Origin: Bacteroidota bacterium
GTDB lineage: Bacteria; Bacteroidota; Bacteroidia; Cytophagales; Cyclobacteriaceae
DNA: 64,000 nucleotides
Direction: 5' to 3'
Assembly (NCBI GenBank): GCA_018267275.1
Contig: JAFDYV010000004.1
Location: 715,601-779,600 of the forward strand
Shown here: in pieces, positions 43,226 to 52,863 of the stretch
Position numbering within the stretch: the first letter of the stretch is position 1
Layout: the number at the start of each line of letters is the position of its first letter
Program-made: the position numbers and the translations under genes
Notes under the pieces: model-generated
Database searches by the model: none
What the model was told of the DNA's origin: nothing
Seen by the model: only the letters and a program-made list of their open reading frames with translations

Positions 43226-44293
43226 ATGAAAACTGTTAAACTGTTCAAGAATATCTCTTTCGCTGCCATCATCACTTTGGTTTTAGCAGCTTGTGAGCAC
43301 AGTGTCAAAACAAAAACCCAAGTACATGAAGATGGCAGCATTGACAAAATGATTGTTTTGTCGGAAAAAGGAGCCGAGGGCATCAAAAAAAACTATTTCA
43401 ACATTGGTGAAGGCACCGGCTGGAGTATTTCTGTCGACAGTGTAAAAACGCGCCAACCTAACGATTCTACATTGAAAACAAAATACAGCTACACCTTTCA
43501 AAAATCATTTCGATCGGTGGCGGACGCAAATGCTGAATTAGCAACCCCGAACGACTCACTGTTTCGAATCACCAGCCAATTTAAAAAACAATTCAGGTGG
43601 TTTTACACCCATTACGCGTACTCAGAAACCTACCACCAACTCAACCGTTTTGCGCTGCCCATTACAGATTACCTGACAGAAGCCGACCGACAATTTATTA
43701 GACAATTACCTGCCGAAGGTGGAAATATCTCGAAGGCAGACAGTTTGTTTTTGAAAAAATTAAACGAGCGGATTTTTGATGAATACGGACCGAGGGCATG
43801 CTTTGAAGAGTTCTTTGCCTCGCTGTTGAAATTTTCTGATACTCGTTACGCAGAAAATCTCAACAAGAACAAAGAGAATATTTTTCAGGCTTTTAAAAGT
43901 GACGAGTCGGGGTTCAACTTTTTTTCTGATAACAACAACGGAAAATCTTTCGACATTATTTCTCCCAAAATGGCCGACAGCTTAGGGATTGATCGCAACT
44001 CAAAAGCATACAAAGCCAGTATGCAACTGTTAGAGTCAAAAATTGACTTTGCTGGCTGGGCACAACATGGAGCGTTTCAGCATTGCACTGAATTAGACGG
44101 TGAATTGGTCAAACACAATGCAGATTCCGTATCGGGTAATCGCTACTATTGGTCGCCACCGTATTTGAAGTTCGCCTTTGAGGACTATACCATGCAGGTA
44201 ACTACCCGTAAACCTAATTTGTGGGCGTGGGGCATTACTGTGCTTGTGTTGGGCGCAACGGCTTGGCAGTTGGTGAGAAAGAAAACCTACTAG
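43226..44293 (+). CDS. Membrane-anchored lipoprotein, third gene of the sigma operon
   Basis: The 355-residue product has a lipoprotein signal (I-I-T-L-V-L-A-A-C, Cys near 22), a large middle domain without known motifs and a C-terminal membrane helix (W-G-I-T-V-L-V-L-G-A-T-A-W). It follows the anti-sigma gene by 1 bp. It may sense or carry out the response of this sigma/anti-sigma pair (inference). The Met at 43226 is taken because the lipobox then sits at the usual distance. Confidence 0.7.
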   Translation: MKTVKLFKNISFAAIITLVLAACEHSVKTKTQVHEDGSIDKMIVLSEKGAEGIKKNYFNIGEGTGWSISVDSVKTRQPNDSTLKTKYSYTFQKSFRSVADANAELATPNDSLFRITSQFKKQFRWFYTHYAYSETYHQLNRFALPITDYLTEADRQFIRQLPAEGGNISKADSLFLKKLNERIFDEYGPRACFEEFFASLLKFSDTRYAENLNKNKENIFQAFKSDESGFNFFSDNNNGKSFDIISPKMADSLGIDRNSKAYKASMQLLESKIDFAGWAQHGAFQHCTELDGELVKHNADSVSGNRYYWSPPYLKFAFEDYTMQVTTRKPNLWAWGITVLVLGATAWQLVRKKTY

Positions 44294-46056
44294 GCATAAA
44301 GCTTCTCAATCTCACCATGGTATTTCTCCATCAACTTTGTACGCATGGTTTTAAAAGAGGCGCTGAGTTGGCCGCCTTCGGCAGTCCACTCTACATCGCT
44401 CAGCACAAACTTCTTCACTCGCTTGTAGTTTTCCAACGCTTCGTTGAGCCGATCCACCTCCATTTGTATTTTTGCAATTACCTTAATGTTGTGTACCATG
44501 TAGGTTGGCGATGTCCAATGTATATTGTTTTGGGTGCACCAATTTTTCAGTGTTTCAAAGTTGGGTACAATCAGGGCGCTCACAAATGGTTTGTTGAACC
44601 CAAACACTAAACATTGAAAGATAAAGGGAGATGTAGTAAAGAAGCTTTCCAGCGGCTGTGGAGCGATGTAAATACCGGAAGTGGTTTTGAAAATATCTTT
44701 CTTGCGGTCGGTGATTACCAAAAAATGTTTGTGTGCCCATTTGCCTACATCTCCTGTCCGCAACCAACCATCGTTGGTTATCACCTGCGCGGTCAGTTCA
44801 GCGCGCTTAAAATAGCCTTGCATGATGTTTGGGCCACGGACTAAAATCTCCCCTTCACCCTGTTCGTCCATTTGTTCCAGTTTGATTTCTACGCCCGGCA
44901 CTGGCAACCCAACCGTGCCAAATTTGTGGAAATCTGGTCGGTTTACTGAGATAAAAGGAGAGGCCTCCGTCATGCCGTATCCCGCCAAGGTGATAACGCC
45001 TGCGGCCGAAAATAAACGGCTGATTTCAGGACGAAGTGCAGCAGCGCCTACCGCCATGTATTTCATTTCGCCACCCAATGCGGTACGCCATCTGTACAAA
45101 ACCAACTGCCGCGTAACGAAAAGTTTAGATCCAAAGAAAAAACTGCTGCGCTTTTCATCGCGGTACTTTTCGCCCACAGCCATTGCCCACGCAATTACGC
45201 GCCTTTGCCACCAGCTTTTGCCCATGGCCTGCTGTTGTAGAATGTTGTACATGCGCTCCAACGTTTTTGGTACGGTGGTGCAGAAGTAGGGTCGCACCGA
45301 TTTGAAGTCGCGGCTAACGTGTTGCAGTTGCTGACTAAAATAAATATTGACGCCAAACGCGATGTAAGCGTAGCAACTGGTTCGCTCAAATATGTGGCTG
45401 AACGGTAAAAAACTTAACGCCCGATAGCCAGCCTCTAAAGGCAAAATGGGCAGTATGGATTTGATATTGCTCACCACATTGTAGTGTGACAGCATTGCGC
45501 CCTTTGGTTCACCTGATGTTCCGCTCGTGTACAAGATGGCGAGCAGGTGCTGAGCTGTAATGTTTGTTTTGATTTCTTCTACTCGCTTGAGTTCTTCCTG
45601 AGAGGCAACGTAAGCTAATGCCGGCCATGTATCACCCGCATGGTCCTCCAAGATGAAAACACTTGATTGAGGTTTGATGGATTGAACTTTCTTCATCAGC
45701 TCATCGTCCGCCACCAATACCAGTCGTACTTCAGTTTCTGTCAAGATGAAGGAAATTTCTTCTGTAGAAGATGTGGGGTGAATTGGCACAAGTATCAAAC
45801 CCAACTGTTGGCAAGCGAAATCAGCCATCATCCAATATGCACTACCCATGCGGGGTATCAACGCCACCTTTTCGCCCGATTGGAAATTATTTTTGTTAAG
45901 CCACGCAGATAAATGGTTGACCCGCTCTTGAATTTGTTGGGTGGAGAAGTGTATCCATTTTTCGCCATCCAATTGACTGAGCGATTTTTGCTGGGCATAT
46001 TTTGTTTGTTGATAAGGTAACAGATCAAATACGCGATGAAAGTCAACTTGACTCAT
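44290..46056 (-). CDS. Long-chain fatty acid-CoA ligase-type AMP-forming enzyme
   Basis: The 588-residue product has the ANL motifs: L-Y-T-S-G-T-S-G-E-P-K-G (A3), A-G-Y-G-M-T-E-A-S-P (A5), W-L-R-T-G-D-V-G (A7), I-T-D-R-K-K-D-I-F-K-T-T-S-G (A8) and the C-terminal K-T-M-R-T-K-L with a candidate catalytic Lys. It activates a fatty acid to its CoA thioester with ATP. The start overlaps the stop of the upstream hydrolase (4 bp), so they are cotranscribed. Confidence 0.93.
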   Translation of the reverse strand: MSQVDFHRVFDLLPYQQTKYAQQKSLSQLDGEKWIHFSTQQIQERVNHLSAWLNKNNFQSGEKVALIPRMGSAYWMMADFACQQLGLILVPIHPTSSTEEISFILTETEVRLVLVADDELMKKVQSIKPQSSVFILEDHAGDTWPALAYVASQEELKRVEEIKTNITAQHLLAILYTSGTSGEPKGAMLSHYNVVSNIKSILPILPLEAGYRALSFLPFSHIFERTSCYAYIAFGVNIYFSQQLQHVSRDFKSVRPYFCTTVPKTLERMYNILQQQAMGKSWWQRRVIAWAMAVGEKYRDEKRSSFFFGSKLFVTRQLVLYRWRTALGGEMKYMAVGAAALRPEISRLFSAAGVITLAGYGMTEASPFISVNRPDFHKFGTVGLPVPGVEIKLEQMDEQGEGEILVRGPNIMQGYFKRAELTAQVITNDGWLRTGDVGKWAHKHFLVITDRKKDIFKTTSGIYIAPQPLESFFTTSPFIFQCLVFGFNKPFVSALIVPNFETLKNWCTQNNIHWTSPTYMVHNIKVIAKIQMEVDRLNEALENYKRVKKFVLSDVEWTAEGGQLSASFKTMRTKLMEKYHGEIEKLYA

Positions 46057-46922
46057 GCAGCGGTTGGGTTTGGTTCCACATACAACACATCGTAAAGCAC
46101 TTCAAAAAACTCGGGGAAGTCGGGCAGGTTGTTGTGGCGGGCGCCATCAATAGCATGCAGCGTCACCTTGTCGGTATGTAGGTTGCGCAGCATTTCGCTC
46201 TGCTGGAATGAGATCAATCGATCTTTGGTGCCGTGTATGATGTGCACCGGGCAAGACACTTGTTTTAGATACAGGTCAGTGCGCAAATCGTAGTGCATGA
46301 GCCAGCGCAGCGGTAAGAAAAATGCATATCGCTTGGCATTGTACAAAAAACTGAAATAGGGTGAATCTAAAACCAATAATCGTGGGTGGTTTTGCGATGC
46401 TACATGCGTGGCGATGCCTGTTCCAAACGAGCGTCCAAACACCACAATTCGATCTTGTGCGTAATGCGCGAGCAACCATTTGTACAAGAACTGGGCATCG
46501 TCAAACAATTTTTGTTGCGTCCGCTTGCCCCGACTTTTGCCAAACCCTCGGTAGTCCATCATAAAAAAGTCATACCCATTGCTCACAAAGTCTTTGGCAA
46601 ACTTGCCCCAGCCTTTAATGCTGCGCGAGTTGCCTTTAAGGTAATAGATGACGCCACGAGAATTGGGAACCTTGAAATAGATGGCATTGATTTTACCACC
46701 ATCGGGCATATCAAAATTCAGCTCCTCAAACGGAAACGCATACTGGTACTTGAAGTGCGTGGCCAATATTTCGGGCCGAAAGAAAAATAGATGTTGGAAA
46801 AACAACACGGCCAAGCACAAGGCCGCATAAAGACACCCTAACGCCAGCACCAGACTAATGACCATGCAGTGGATTTGGATACGGCAATCAAAATAGGCAA
46901 TAATAGCGGGAATGTAAAACAT
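46053..46922 (-). CDS. Alpha/beta hydrolase with N-terminal membrane helix
   Basis: The 289-residue product has an N-terminal hydrophobic helix and then an alpha/beta hydrolase with oxyanion region M-D-Y-R-G-F-G-K-S, elbow G-R-S-F-G-T-G, Asp in H-G-T-K-D and His in G-A-R-H-N. It lacks the H-G-G-G motif of the esterase group. Its ending overlaps the acyl-CoA ligase start, so it may supply the fatty acid. An alternative start Met lies at residue 20. Confidence 0.85.
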   Translation of the reverse strand: MFYIPAIIAYFDCRIQIHCMVISLVLALGCLYAALCLAVLFFQHLFFFRPEILATHFKYQYAFPFEELNFDMPDGGKINAIYFKVPNSRGVIYYLKGNSRSIKGWGKFAKDFVSNGYDFFMMDYRGFGKSRGKRTQQKLFDDAQFLYKWLLAHYAQDRIVVFGRSFGTGIATHVASQNHPRLLVLDSPYFSFLYNAKRYAFFLPLRWLMHYDLRTDLYLKQVSCPVHIIHGTKDRLISFQQSEMLRNLHTDKVTLHAIDGARHNNLPDFPEFFEVLYDVLYVEPNPTAA

Positions 46923-46963
46923 CCCTAAAACATGACGACTATCATGCTCTTACAGCGGCATTT

Positions 46964-47776
46964 TTATTGGTTGAGTACCTGTCCAAGCTTCACATGGTAT
47001 TCTTTGAACTCTCGCAGATTGCCATGCGCACCTTCTGGTATCACAAAAAACTCATCGGCATCTTTCAACAACGGCTTTAATCGAAGGGCGGAGCTCATCG
47101 GTGTGATCATATCGTTGGTGCCGTGGAAGATCACTATTCTACAATCAGATTTTGCAAGGTGTTGGTGGGTGGGAAATTCATAACTAAATGGCAGCACTGA
47201 AAAAACTGGTTTCAGCCAAGGCACAATGGCGCCACGCAATTCATCAAAAGGCGTTTCTAAAATCAATAACGAAGGCTTTGCTTCGGTGGCCAGGTGCGAG
47301 GCGACCGCGGTGCCAAGCGATCGACCATATAACACTAGCTGTGCCGGTGGCTTGGGCAAATTGTGTTTTGTCCACTGCCAAACCAATTTGGCATCGGCAT
47401 ACAACACTTGTTCATTTGGTTGGCCAGTGCTTTTGCCATAGCCTCGGTAATCCATCATCAATACTTCGTAACCGTGTTGTGTAAAGTCTGCAGCGTACTT
47501 GCCCCACCGCTGAAGGTTATCTCGATTTCCATGGAAATACAAGATTAAACCCTTGGGCGGTTGCAAAGTTTTAAAGAGCAGCATATTGATTTTGTGCCCA
47601 TCGGGAGTGGGAATGAAATGTTCTTCAAAAGGCTGATCAAAGGCAAACTGGTAGGAGGCATCCAGACGCACGCCCTGAAAAATGATTTTGTCTTGCAACA
47701 ATTGAAACGCCACCGTTAAAATTACGAAAGTGGCCGCCAAAATCACCAGTGCTTTTTTGAGTCTGTTTTTCAGCAT
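46964..47776 (-). CDS. Alpha/beta hydrolase with N-terminal membrane helix
   Basis: The 270-residue product (start taken at 47776, M-L-K-N-R-L-K-K-A) is a paralog of the next gene: F-H-G-N-R-D-N-L-Q, M-D-Y-R-G-Y-G-K-S, elbow G-R-S-L-G-T-A, Asp in H-G-T-N-D and His in G-A-H-G-N. An upstream extension to 47860 is possible but has no family match. The three minus-strand genes 44290-47776 probably form one lipid unit. Confidence 0.85.
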   Translation of the reverse strand: MLKNRLKKALVILAATFVILTVAFQLLQDKIIFQGVRLDASYQFAFDQPFEEHFIPTPDGHKINMLLFKTLQPPKGLILYFHGNRDNLQRWGKYAADFTQHGYEVLMMDYRGYGKSTGQPNEQVLYADAKLVWQWTKHNLPKPPAQLVLYGRSLGTAVASHLATEAKPSLLILETPFDELRGAIVPWLKPVFSVLPFSYEFPTHQHLAKSDCRIVIFHGTNDMITPMSSALRLKPLLKDADEFFVIPEGAHGNLREFKEYHVKLGQVLNQ

Positions 47777-47871
47777 ACGGCCCGCAAAGTTACAAGATTG
47801 AGCCCAACTGACTTTTGTCATTTTTTGATTTGTGTTAACCTCGTAGCATTGGTATACCAAAACAAACGGCT

Positions 47872-48069
47872 ATGAAGCGCTTACTCATATCCATGAAAAA
47901 GAAGGTAGACCCTTCCCATAAACTTATTGCAACAGAATATGTAACGGATGAAGAAATCAAAGCCATACGAAAAAAGTATGGCAACCAGTTTGACCCTGAT
48001 GAGCCTATCGTGCAATACCTCAGCGATCAACTGGTGATGATATCCTTCATCGTTTGGATTGAAGATTAG
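47872..48069 (+). CDS. Small protein of unknown function
   Basis: This 65-residue product (M-K-R-L-L-I-S-M-K-K-K) has a charged N-terminal half and a C-terminal Q-Y-L-S-D-Q-L-V-M-I-S-F-I-V-W segment. No family is recognised. It has a separate promoter region from the divergent hydrolases and lies 69 bp upstream of the EF-G paralog. Codon use and composition look coding. Confidence 0.5.
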   Translation: MKRLLISMKKKVDPSHKLIATEYVTDEEIKAIRKKYGNQFDPDEPIVQYLSDQLVMISFIVWIED

Positions 48070-48138
48070 TTTACAATGACCCCCAAAAAATATATTTTAA
48101 AACCTTTTTCCCTCTCCCACCTTTAACATCGAACCGTT

Positions 48139-50268
48139 ATGAAAGTATATGACGAAAAACACATCAAAAACATTGTTTTACTAGGCGCCCCCAAAAGCGG
48201 CAAAACGCTAATGGCCGAAGATATGCTCTTCGAGGCCGGCATTACCCACCGCAGGGGCACCATCGAAGGAAAAAACACAGTCAGTGATTGCCACGAGATC
48301 GAACAAGAGCGTGGCAATTCTGTTTTTGCCACGGTGCTGCATACCGAGTGGCGCGACTACAAAATCAATGTGATTGACACTCCCGGCTTTGACGACTTTG
48401 CGGGCGAAATGATTTCCGCGTTACGCGTGGCCGACACGTGTGTCATCGCCATCAATGCCCAGCATGGAGCTGAGGTTGGCACTGACCTTATTTGGAATTA
48501 TGTGCAGCAATTTAACAAGCCTGTGATTTTTGCCGTGAACCAAGCAGACCACCCGAAGGCTGACTTTGACGCAGCGCTGGCATCATTGAAAGCACACTAT
48601 GGAAATGCAGTTACGCAAATGCAGTACCCTTTCAAACAAGGTGAAGGTTTCAACGCTATCATCGACCTGTTGAAAATGGTGATGTACCAATTTTCTGCCA
48701 ACGGAGGCAAGCCAGAGAAGTTGCCCATTCCTGAAGGAGAGCAAGAAAACGCCAATAAGCTCCACAACGATTTGGTGGAGAAGGCCGCAGAGAATGACGA
48801 GAAGTTGATGGAAAAATATTTTGAGAAAGGCACTTTGGATGAAGACGAACTGCGCGAAGGATTAAAACTTGGGATGGTACACCATGATGTTTTTCCCGTT
48901 TTTGTAATGTCGGCCAAAAAGAACATGGGCACCGGCCGCATGATGGGATTTATTGACAATGTGGCGCCTTCACCGCGCGATGCAAAACCCGAGTTGACTA
49001 CCGCTGGAAAGGAGCTTGCGTTCGATCGTGCGCTACCCGCCTCGTTGTTTGTTTTCAAATCCCATATTGAACCCAACCTCGGCAAAATCACCTATTTTAA
49101 AGTAATGACGGGTGAAGTGACACCCTCTTCAGAGCTCATCAATTCGCAAACAGGCAGTGTTGAAAGATTCCACCAGTTGTTTATCATGGATGGAAAAACC
49201 CGCAATCCCATTGAGCGATTGGTGGCTGGGGATATTGGGGCTACGTTGAAGCTAAAAGATACCTACACCAACCAGACATTGCATGCCAAAGGCTTTGACG
49301 TTACGTTTCAACCAATTGTTTACCCTGCGCCCCGCATTCAAGTCGCAGTGATTGCCAAGAGCAAAAATGATGATGAGAAAATTGGTGAAGTGCTGAGCAA
49401 GATACACCAGGAAGACCCAACGCTGGAAGTTGCCTATTCCAAAGAGTTGAAGCAGCTCATCATCTCCGCTCAGGGTGAATTACAGCTAACCGTTTGCAAG
49501 TGGATGTTGGAGAATGCTTACAAATTGCATGTTGAATTTGTTACGCCAAAAATTTCCTATCGCGAAACCATTCACAAGCCAGCAAGTGCCAGTTATCGCC
49601 ACAAAAAACAATCGGGTGGCGCTGGCCAGTTTGGCGAAGTGCATTTGAAAATCGAACCGTACTATGAAGGCATGCCAGAGCCGGCAGAGTTTAACATTCG
49701 TGGCAAAGAAGTAGTTGAATTGGACTGGGGCGGCAAGCTGGTGTTTTATAACTGCATTGTGGGGGGTGTAATTGATGCCCGGTTTATCCCGTCAATTCTA
49801 AAAGGTGTGATGGAAAAAATGGAAGAAGGACCCATCACAGGCTCGCGCGTGCGCGATGTGCGGGTGATGGTTTATGATGGCAAGATGCATCCCGTAGACT
49901 CAAACGACATCTCGTTTAAGATTGCGGGTATGATGGCGTTTAAAGAAGCGTTTATGAAAGCAGAGCCTCAATTGCTGGAGCCGATCTGCGATTTGGAAGT
50001 GCGCGTGCCCGAAGAAATTATGGGTGATGTGATGGGCGATTTACAAACACGCAGGGCATTGATTTTGGGTATTGATACCAGTGGAAATTACCAGGTGATC
50101 AAGGCACGTGCTCCGTTGGCCGAATTGGACAAATATTCTACTGCCCTTCGTTCGCTATCTCAAGGCCGCGCAAGTTTTACGCAGCAGTTGGCCGACTATG
50201 TGGCTGTGCCTTTCGATTTACAGCAGCGCTTGGCGAGAGAGGCTGTTACGGCAGAAGTTGGAGTTTGA
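48139..50268 (+). CDS. Elongation factor G paralog (EF-G2 type) with changed GTPase motifs
   Basis: The 709-residue product has the five EF-G domains and ends with the EF-G-type domain V (A-L-I-L-G-I-D-T-S-G-N). The GTPase motifs deviate: P-loop G-A-P-K-S-G-K-T (16-23), switch I R-G-N-S rather than R-G-I-T, switch II D-T-P-G-F-D-D-F with Phe84 where His is expected, and N-Q-A-D (134-137) in place of N-K-x-D. These changes fit the Bacteroides EF-G2 group, reported to move the ribosome without GTP hydrolysis (established knowledge). It is not the main EF-G. Confidence 0.9.
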   Translation: MKVYDEKHIKNIVLLGAPKSGKTLMAEDMLFEAGITHRRGTIEGKNTVSDCHEIEQERGNSVFATVLHTEWRDYKINVIDTPGFDDFAGEMISALRVADTCVIAINAQHGAEVGTDLIWNYVQQFNKPVIFAVNQADHPKADFDAALASLKAHYGNAVTQMQYPFKQGEGFNAIIDLLKMVMYQFSANGGKPEKLPIPEGEQENANKLHNDLVEKAAENDEKLMEKYFEKGTLDEDELREGLKLGMVHHDVFPVFVMSAKKNMGTGRMMGFIDNVAPSPRDAKPELTTAGKELAFDRALPASLFVFKSHIEPNLGKITYFKVMTGEVTPSSELINSQTGSVERFHQLFIMDGKTRNPIERLVAGDIGATLKLKDTYTNQTLHAKGFDVTFQPIVYPAPRIQVAVIAKSKNDDEKIGEVLSKIHQEDPTLEVAYSKELKQLIISAQGELQLTVCKWMLENAYKLHVEFVTPKISYRETIHKPASASYRHKKQSGGAGQFGEVHLKIEPYYEGMPEPAEFNIRGKEVVELDWGGKLVFYNCIVGGVIDARFIPSILKGVMEKMEEGPITGSRVRDVRVMVYDGKMHPVDSNDISFKIAGMMAFKEAFMKAEPQLLEPICDLEVRVPEEIMGDVMGDLQTRRALILGIDTSGNYQVIKARAPLAELDKYSTALRSLSQGRASFTQQLADYVAVPFDLQQRLAREAVTAEVGV

Positions 50269-50295
50269 CTTGCAAAAGTTTTTGAAGTGCTCTAG

Positions 50296-51540
50296 CTAAT
50301 TTGCATGTTGCTTATTTTGCATCATGTTGCTCACATGCCTATCAATCCAATAGGTGGTGGCAATAGTAATGAGCATGGTGGCAATCACTACATAGCCGAG
50401 CAAATCGTATCGCTGCAATGTTCCATTGGGCGCTTGGTACACAATTAAACCCGCTATAGCCGATGCTATGCCGCCAGATATTTGCTGGATAGACGAGTTG
50501 ATGCTCATGAATGCGCCACGGTCTTGTGGCTGTGGCACGGCCGACATCAAGGCCGAGGAAGTAATCATACGGCAGGTGATACCCGCGAACATGAGCACAC
50601 TGATGGTAATCACTACCCATACTGGCGTAATGCCCAAGGGTGTGTAAATCGCAACCATCAAACAGCTGAGCAACGTGCCAATGGCAAATACTTTGAACTT
50701 GCCCACCTTGTCGCTGATGCTGCCAACCAACGGGCCGGTTACAATGGAGAATAGGCCCACAATCATATACACCATCGGTAGTTGTTTGAGCGTGAGTCCG
50801 AGGTTATTGGTGCTAAAAGCACTGCCGAAGGGCATCAGCATAAAACCGCCCGTGGCCAATAGCACTGTGCTCAAATATGTTTTCACGTAGTCTGGCACAG
50901 AAAAAGTTTTGATTAAATGCTGAAAGGCGTTTTGTTTGGTTTTTAGATTAAGGTGGTCTGTAACCGGCTTCATGTATACCAACATCACCAAGCCCACCAA
51001 AATGCCAAAGCCGACAATCATCCAAAAAGGCGAGTGCCACCCAAATTTATTGGCAAGCGAGAGGCCTATGGGCAAACCTAAAATCTGACTTGCTGCGAAA
51101 GACATTTGCACAAAACCCATCACGCGGCCGCGCACTTCAAACGGAAACAAATCACTGATGATGGCGAAACCGACCGAGCCTATTACCCCGCCAAAAATTC
51201 CGGTAACAATTCTAGCGATTAACAAGAACTCATACGTATCAGCGATGGCGCATAGCAAGGTACCCAGCAAAAAACCGATGTAAAAAAATACCAGTAGCTT
51301 CTTGCGATCAAACCGATCGGCAAAGCCAGCGGACAGAATACCTGCCGCGCCCGCGCTAAAGGCATAACCCGATACCACTAATCCAAATTGTGCAGTAGTA
51401 ATTTTCAACTTGGGTAGTAGCATGGCACCCAATGGCGAAAGCACCATAAAATCTAAAATGACGGTGAACTGTAAAATCGACAATAGCGCGATGATGAAGA
51501 TTTGATAGCCGGTAAAAATTTTTTCGCGGGTTGGGTTCAT
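50296..51540 (-). CDS. MFS transporter
   Basis: The 414-residue product has twelve membrane helices and the MFS motif A between helices 2 and 3 (G-F-A-D-R-F-D-R-K-K). The first helix is Y-Q-I-F-I-I-A-L-L-S-I-L-Q-F. Such proteins export drugs or import sugars; the D-H-A-like layout without substrate motifs prevents more. The ATG at 51540 is preferred to an upstream in-frame Met at 51705, which would add a non-membrane tail overlapping the SRAP promoter. Confidence 0.9.
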   Translation of the reverse strand: MNPTREKIFTGYQIFIIALLSILQFTVILDFMVLSPLGAMLLPKLKITTAQFGLVVSGYAFSAGAAGILSAGFADRFDRKKLLVFFYIGFLLGTLLCAIADTYEFLLIARIVTGIFGGVIGSVGFAIISDLFPFEVRGRVMGFVQMSFAASQILGLPIGLSLANKFGWHSPFWMIVGFGILVGLVMLVYMKPVTDHLNLKTKQNAFQHLIKTFSVPDYVKTYLSTVLLATGGFMLMPFGSAFSTNNLGLTLKQLPMVYMIVGLFSIVTGPLVGSISDKVGKFKVFAIGTLLSCLMVAIYTPLGITPVWVVITISVLMFAGITCRMITSSALMSAVPQPQDRGAFMSINSSIQQISGGIASAIAGLIVYQAPNGTLQRYDLLGYVVIATMLITIATTYWIDRHVSNMMQNKQHAN

Positions 51541-51693
51541 GCGTGTTGGCTTATGTTGAGAACAAATCCAAAACAACAAACGTAACGATTGCTTGTGATT
51601 CTTTTTCGGAAAATCCACTACATCGGTTGCGCTGGTGAAGGGCGGAGGCGGTGCGAGTTTATTTGTATTTTTGAAAGAACAATATTTTTCGAG

Positions 51694-52791
51694 ATGTGCT
51701 TCCATAAATCATTCGCAAAAAGTGAACAGCAACTGATAGAGCATTACGAGGCCTCGTTTAGGAGCATACGCGAAGAGTTGGAGCTGCTGAAAGAACGATT
51801 TAGCGTGCTGATGGCGAAAGATGGCGCGTTGAAAGAGGTTACACTTGCACGCCCACAAGCAGTGCATGATTTGCTGGTGACTTATTCGCAGAAAGATAAC
51901 TTACCCGCACACCTGACCAAGCCGGAGTTGAACGAATTGAAATATCTCTTTAAAACGTTGTCGGGATTTCATGATGATGGCCTTTACCGCTATCATGAAA
52001 ACGGATTTGATTATTTGCCCGCACCCATTCTTACTGCTGGCGAGCCCGCGCATTTCAAACTCTTCCGCTGGGGCTTGGTTCCTTTTTTTATGTCTGATAT
52101 TGAAAAGGCGATGACCATACGCACGCAAACGCTCAATTGTATTTCAGAAGAAATGCACGAGAAGCCATCGTTTCGCGATGCCTTGAAAAATGGGCAGCGC
52201 TGCTTAATACCAGTGACTGGCTTTTTTGAATGGCGTTGGCTCGATGAAAAAGGTACAGTAAAAATACCTTACTACATCACTTTTCGCGATCAGCAAATCC
52301 GTTCCATGGCGGGTTTGTACAGCCGCTGGAAGGATAAGACCACAGGCCAATACTATTATAGCTACACCGTGCTGACTACAAGGGCCAATAGTATTTTAGA
52401 ATATGTGCACAACAACAAAAAACGCATGCCTGTTTTTATTGCTAAAGAAGATGAGAAAGCTTGGCTCAACCGCGATTTGAGTGCCAAAGATGTTTCGGAG
52501 CTTTGCCATCCTTCTTTGGATGAGTCGATGCGCGCGTACACGATTTCAAAAATGCTCACTACCCGCAATACCATCACCAACACGCCAGAGGTTTTGGAAC
52601 CCATGAACTACAATACGGCAATTGCGGAAGCAAACCGCTACCTGCAGGCGGGCGACAACAAAAAAGCGCTCGAAGCATTTAAGGATGCCATCGCGGGTGA
52701 GAAGATTGGAATGCAAGATCTTTTGAATGCTGCCGGCCAGGAAATCAAAACCGAGTTGGTGTTGCAAGAAAGACCTGCATTTCTGGTTTGA
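51694..52791 (+). CDS. SRAP (HMCES/YedK-like) DNA-protein crosslink protein, extended form
   Basis: The 365-residue product starts M-C-F-H-K-S-F, so after Met removal Cys2 is the N-terminal catalytic residue of the SRAP family. The core continues with F-R-W-G-L-V-P-F-F, R-T-Q-T-L-N-C, G-F-F-E-W, and V-H ... K-K-R-M-P-V-F. The family shields abasic sites in single-stranded DNA by forming a thiazolidine link. About 60 residues are inserted after the N-terminus, and a helical tail of about 65 residues is added (Y-L-Q-A-G-D-N-K-K-A-L-E-A-F). The Met-Cys at 51694 rules out the longer frame from 51589. Confidence 0.9.
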   Translation: MCFHKSFAKSEQQLIEHYEASFRSIREELELLKERFSVLMAKDGALKEVTLARPQAVHDLLVTYSQKDNLPAHLTKPELNELKYLFKTLSGFHDDGLYRYHENGFDYLPAPILTAGEPAHFKLFRWGLVPFFMSDIEKAMTIRTQTLNCISEEMHEKPSFRDALKNGQRCLIPVTGFFEWRWLDEKGTVKIPYYITFRDQQIRSMAGLYSRWKDKTTGQYYYSYTVLTTRANSILEYVHNNKKRMPVFIAKEDEKAWLNRDLSAKDVSELCHPSLDESMRAYTISKMLTTRNTITNTPEVLEPMNYNTAIAEANRYLQAGDNKKALEAFKDAIAGEKIGMQDLLNAAGQEIKTELVLQERPAFLV

Positions 52792-52863
52792 ACTAAATTG
52801 TTTTCGCTAAATCATGGCGATCAAACAAAATGGCTGCTCCCGTTTTGTTGACGTAAGCTTAAC

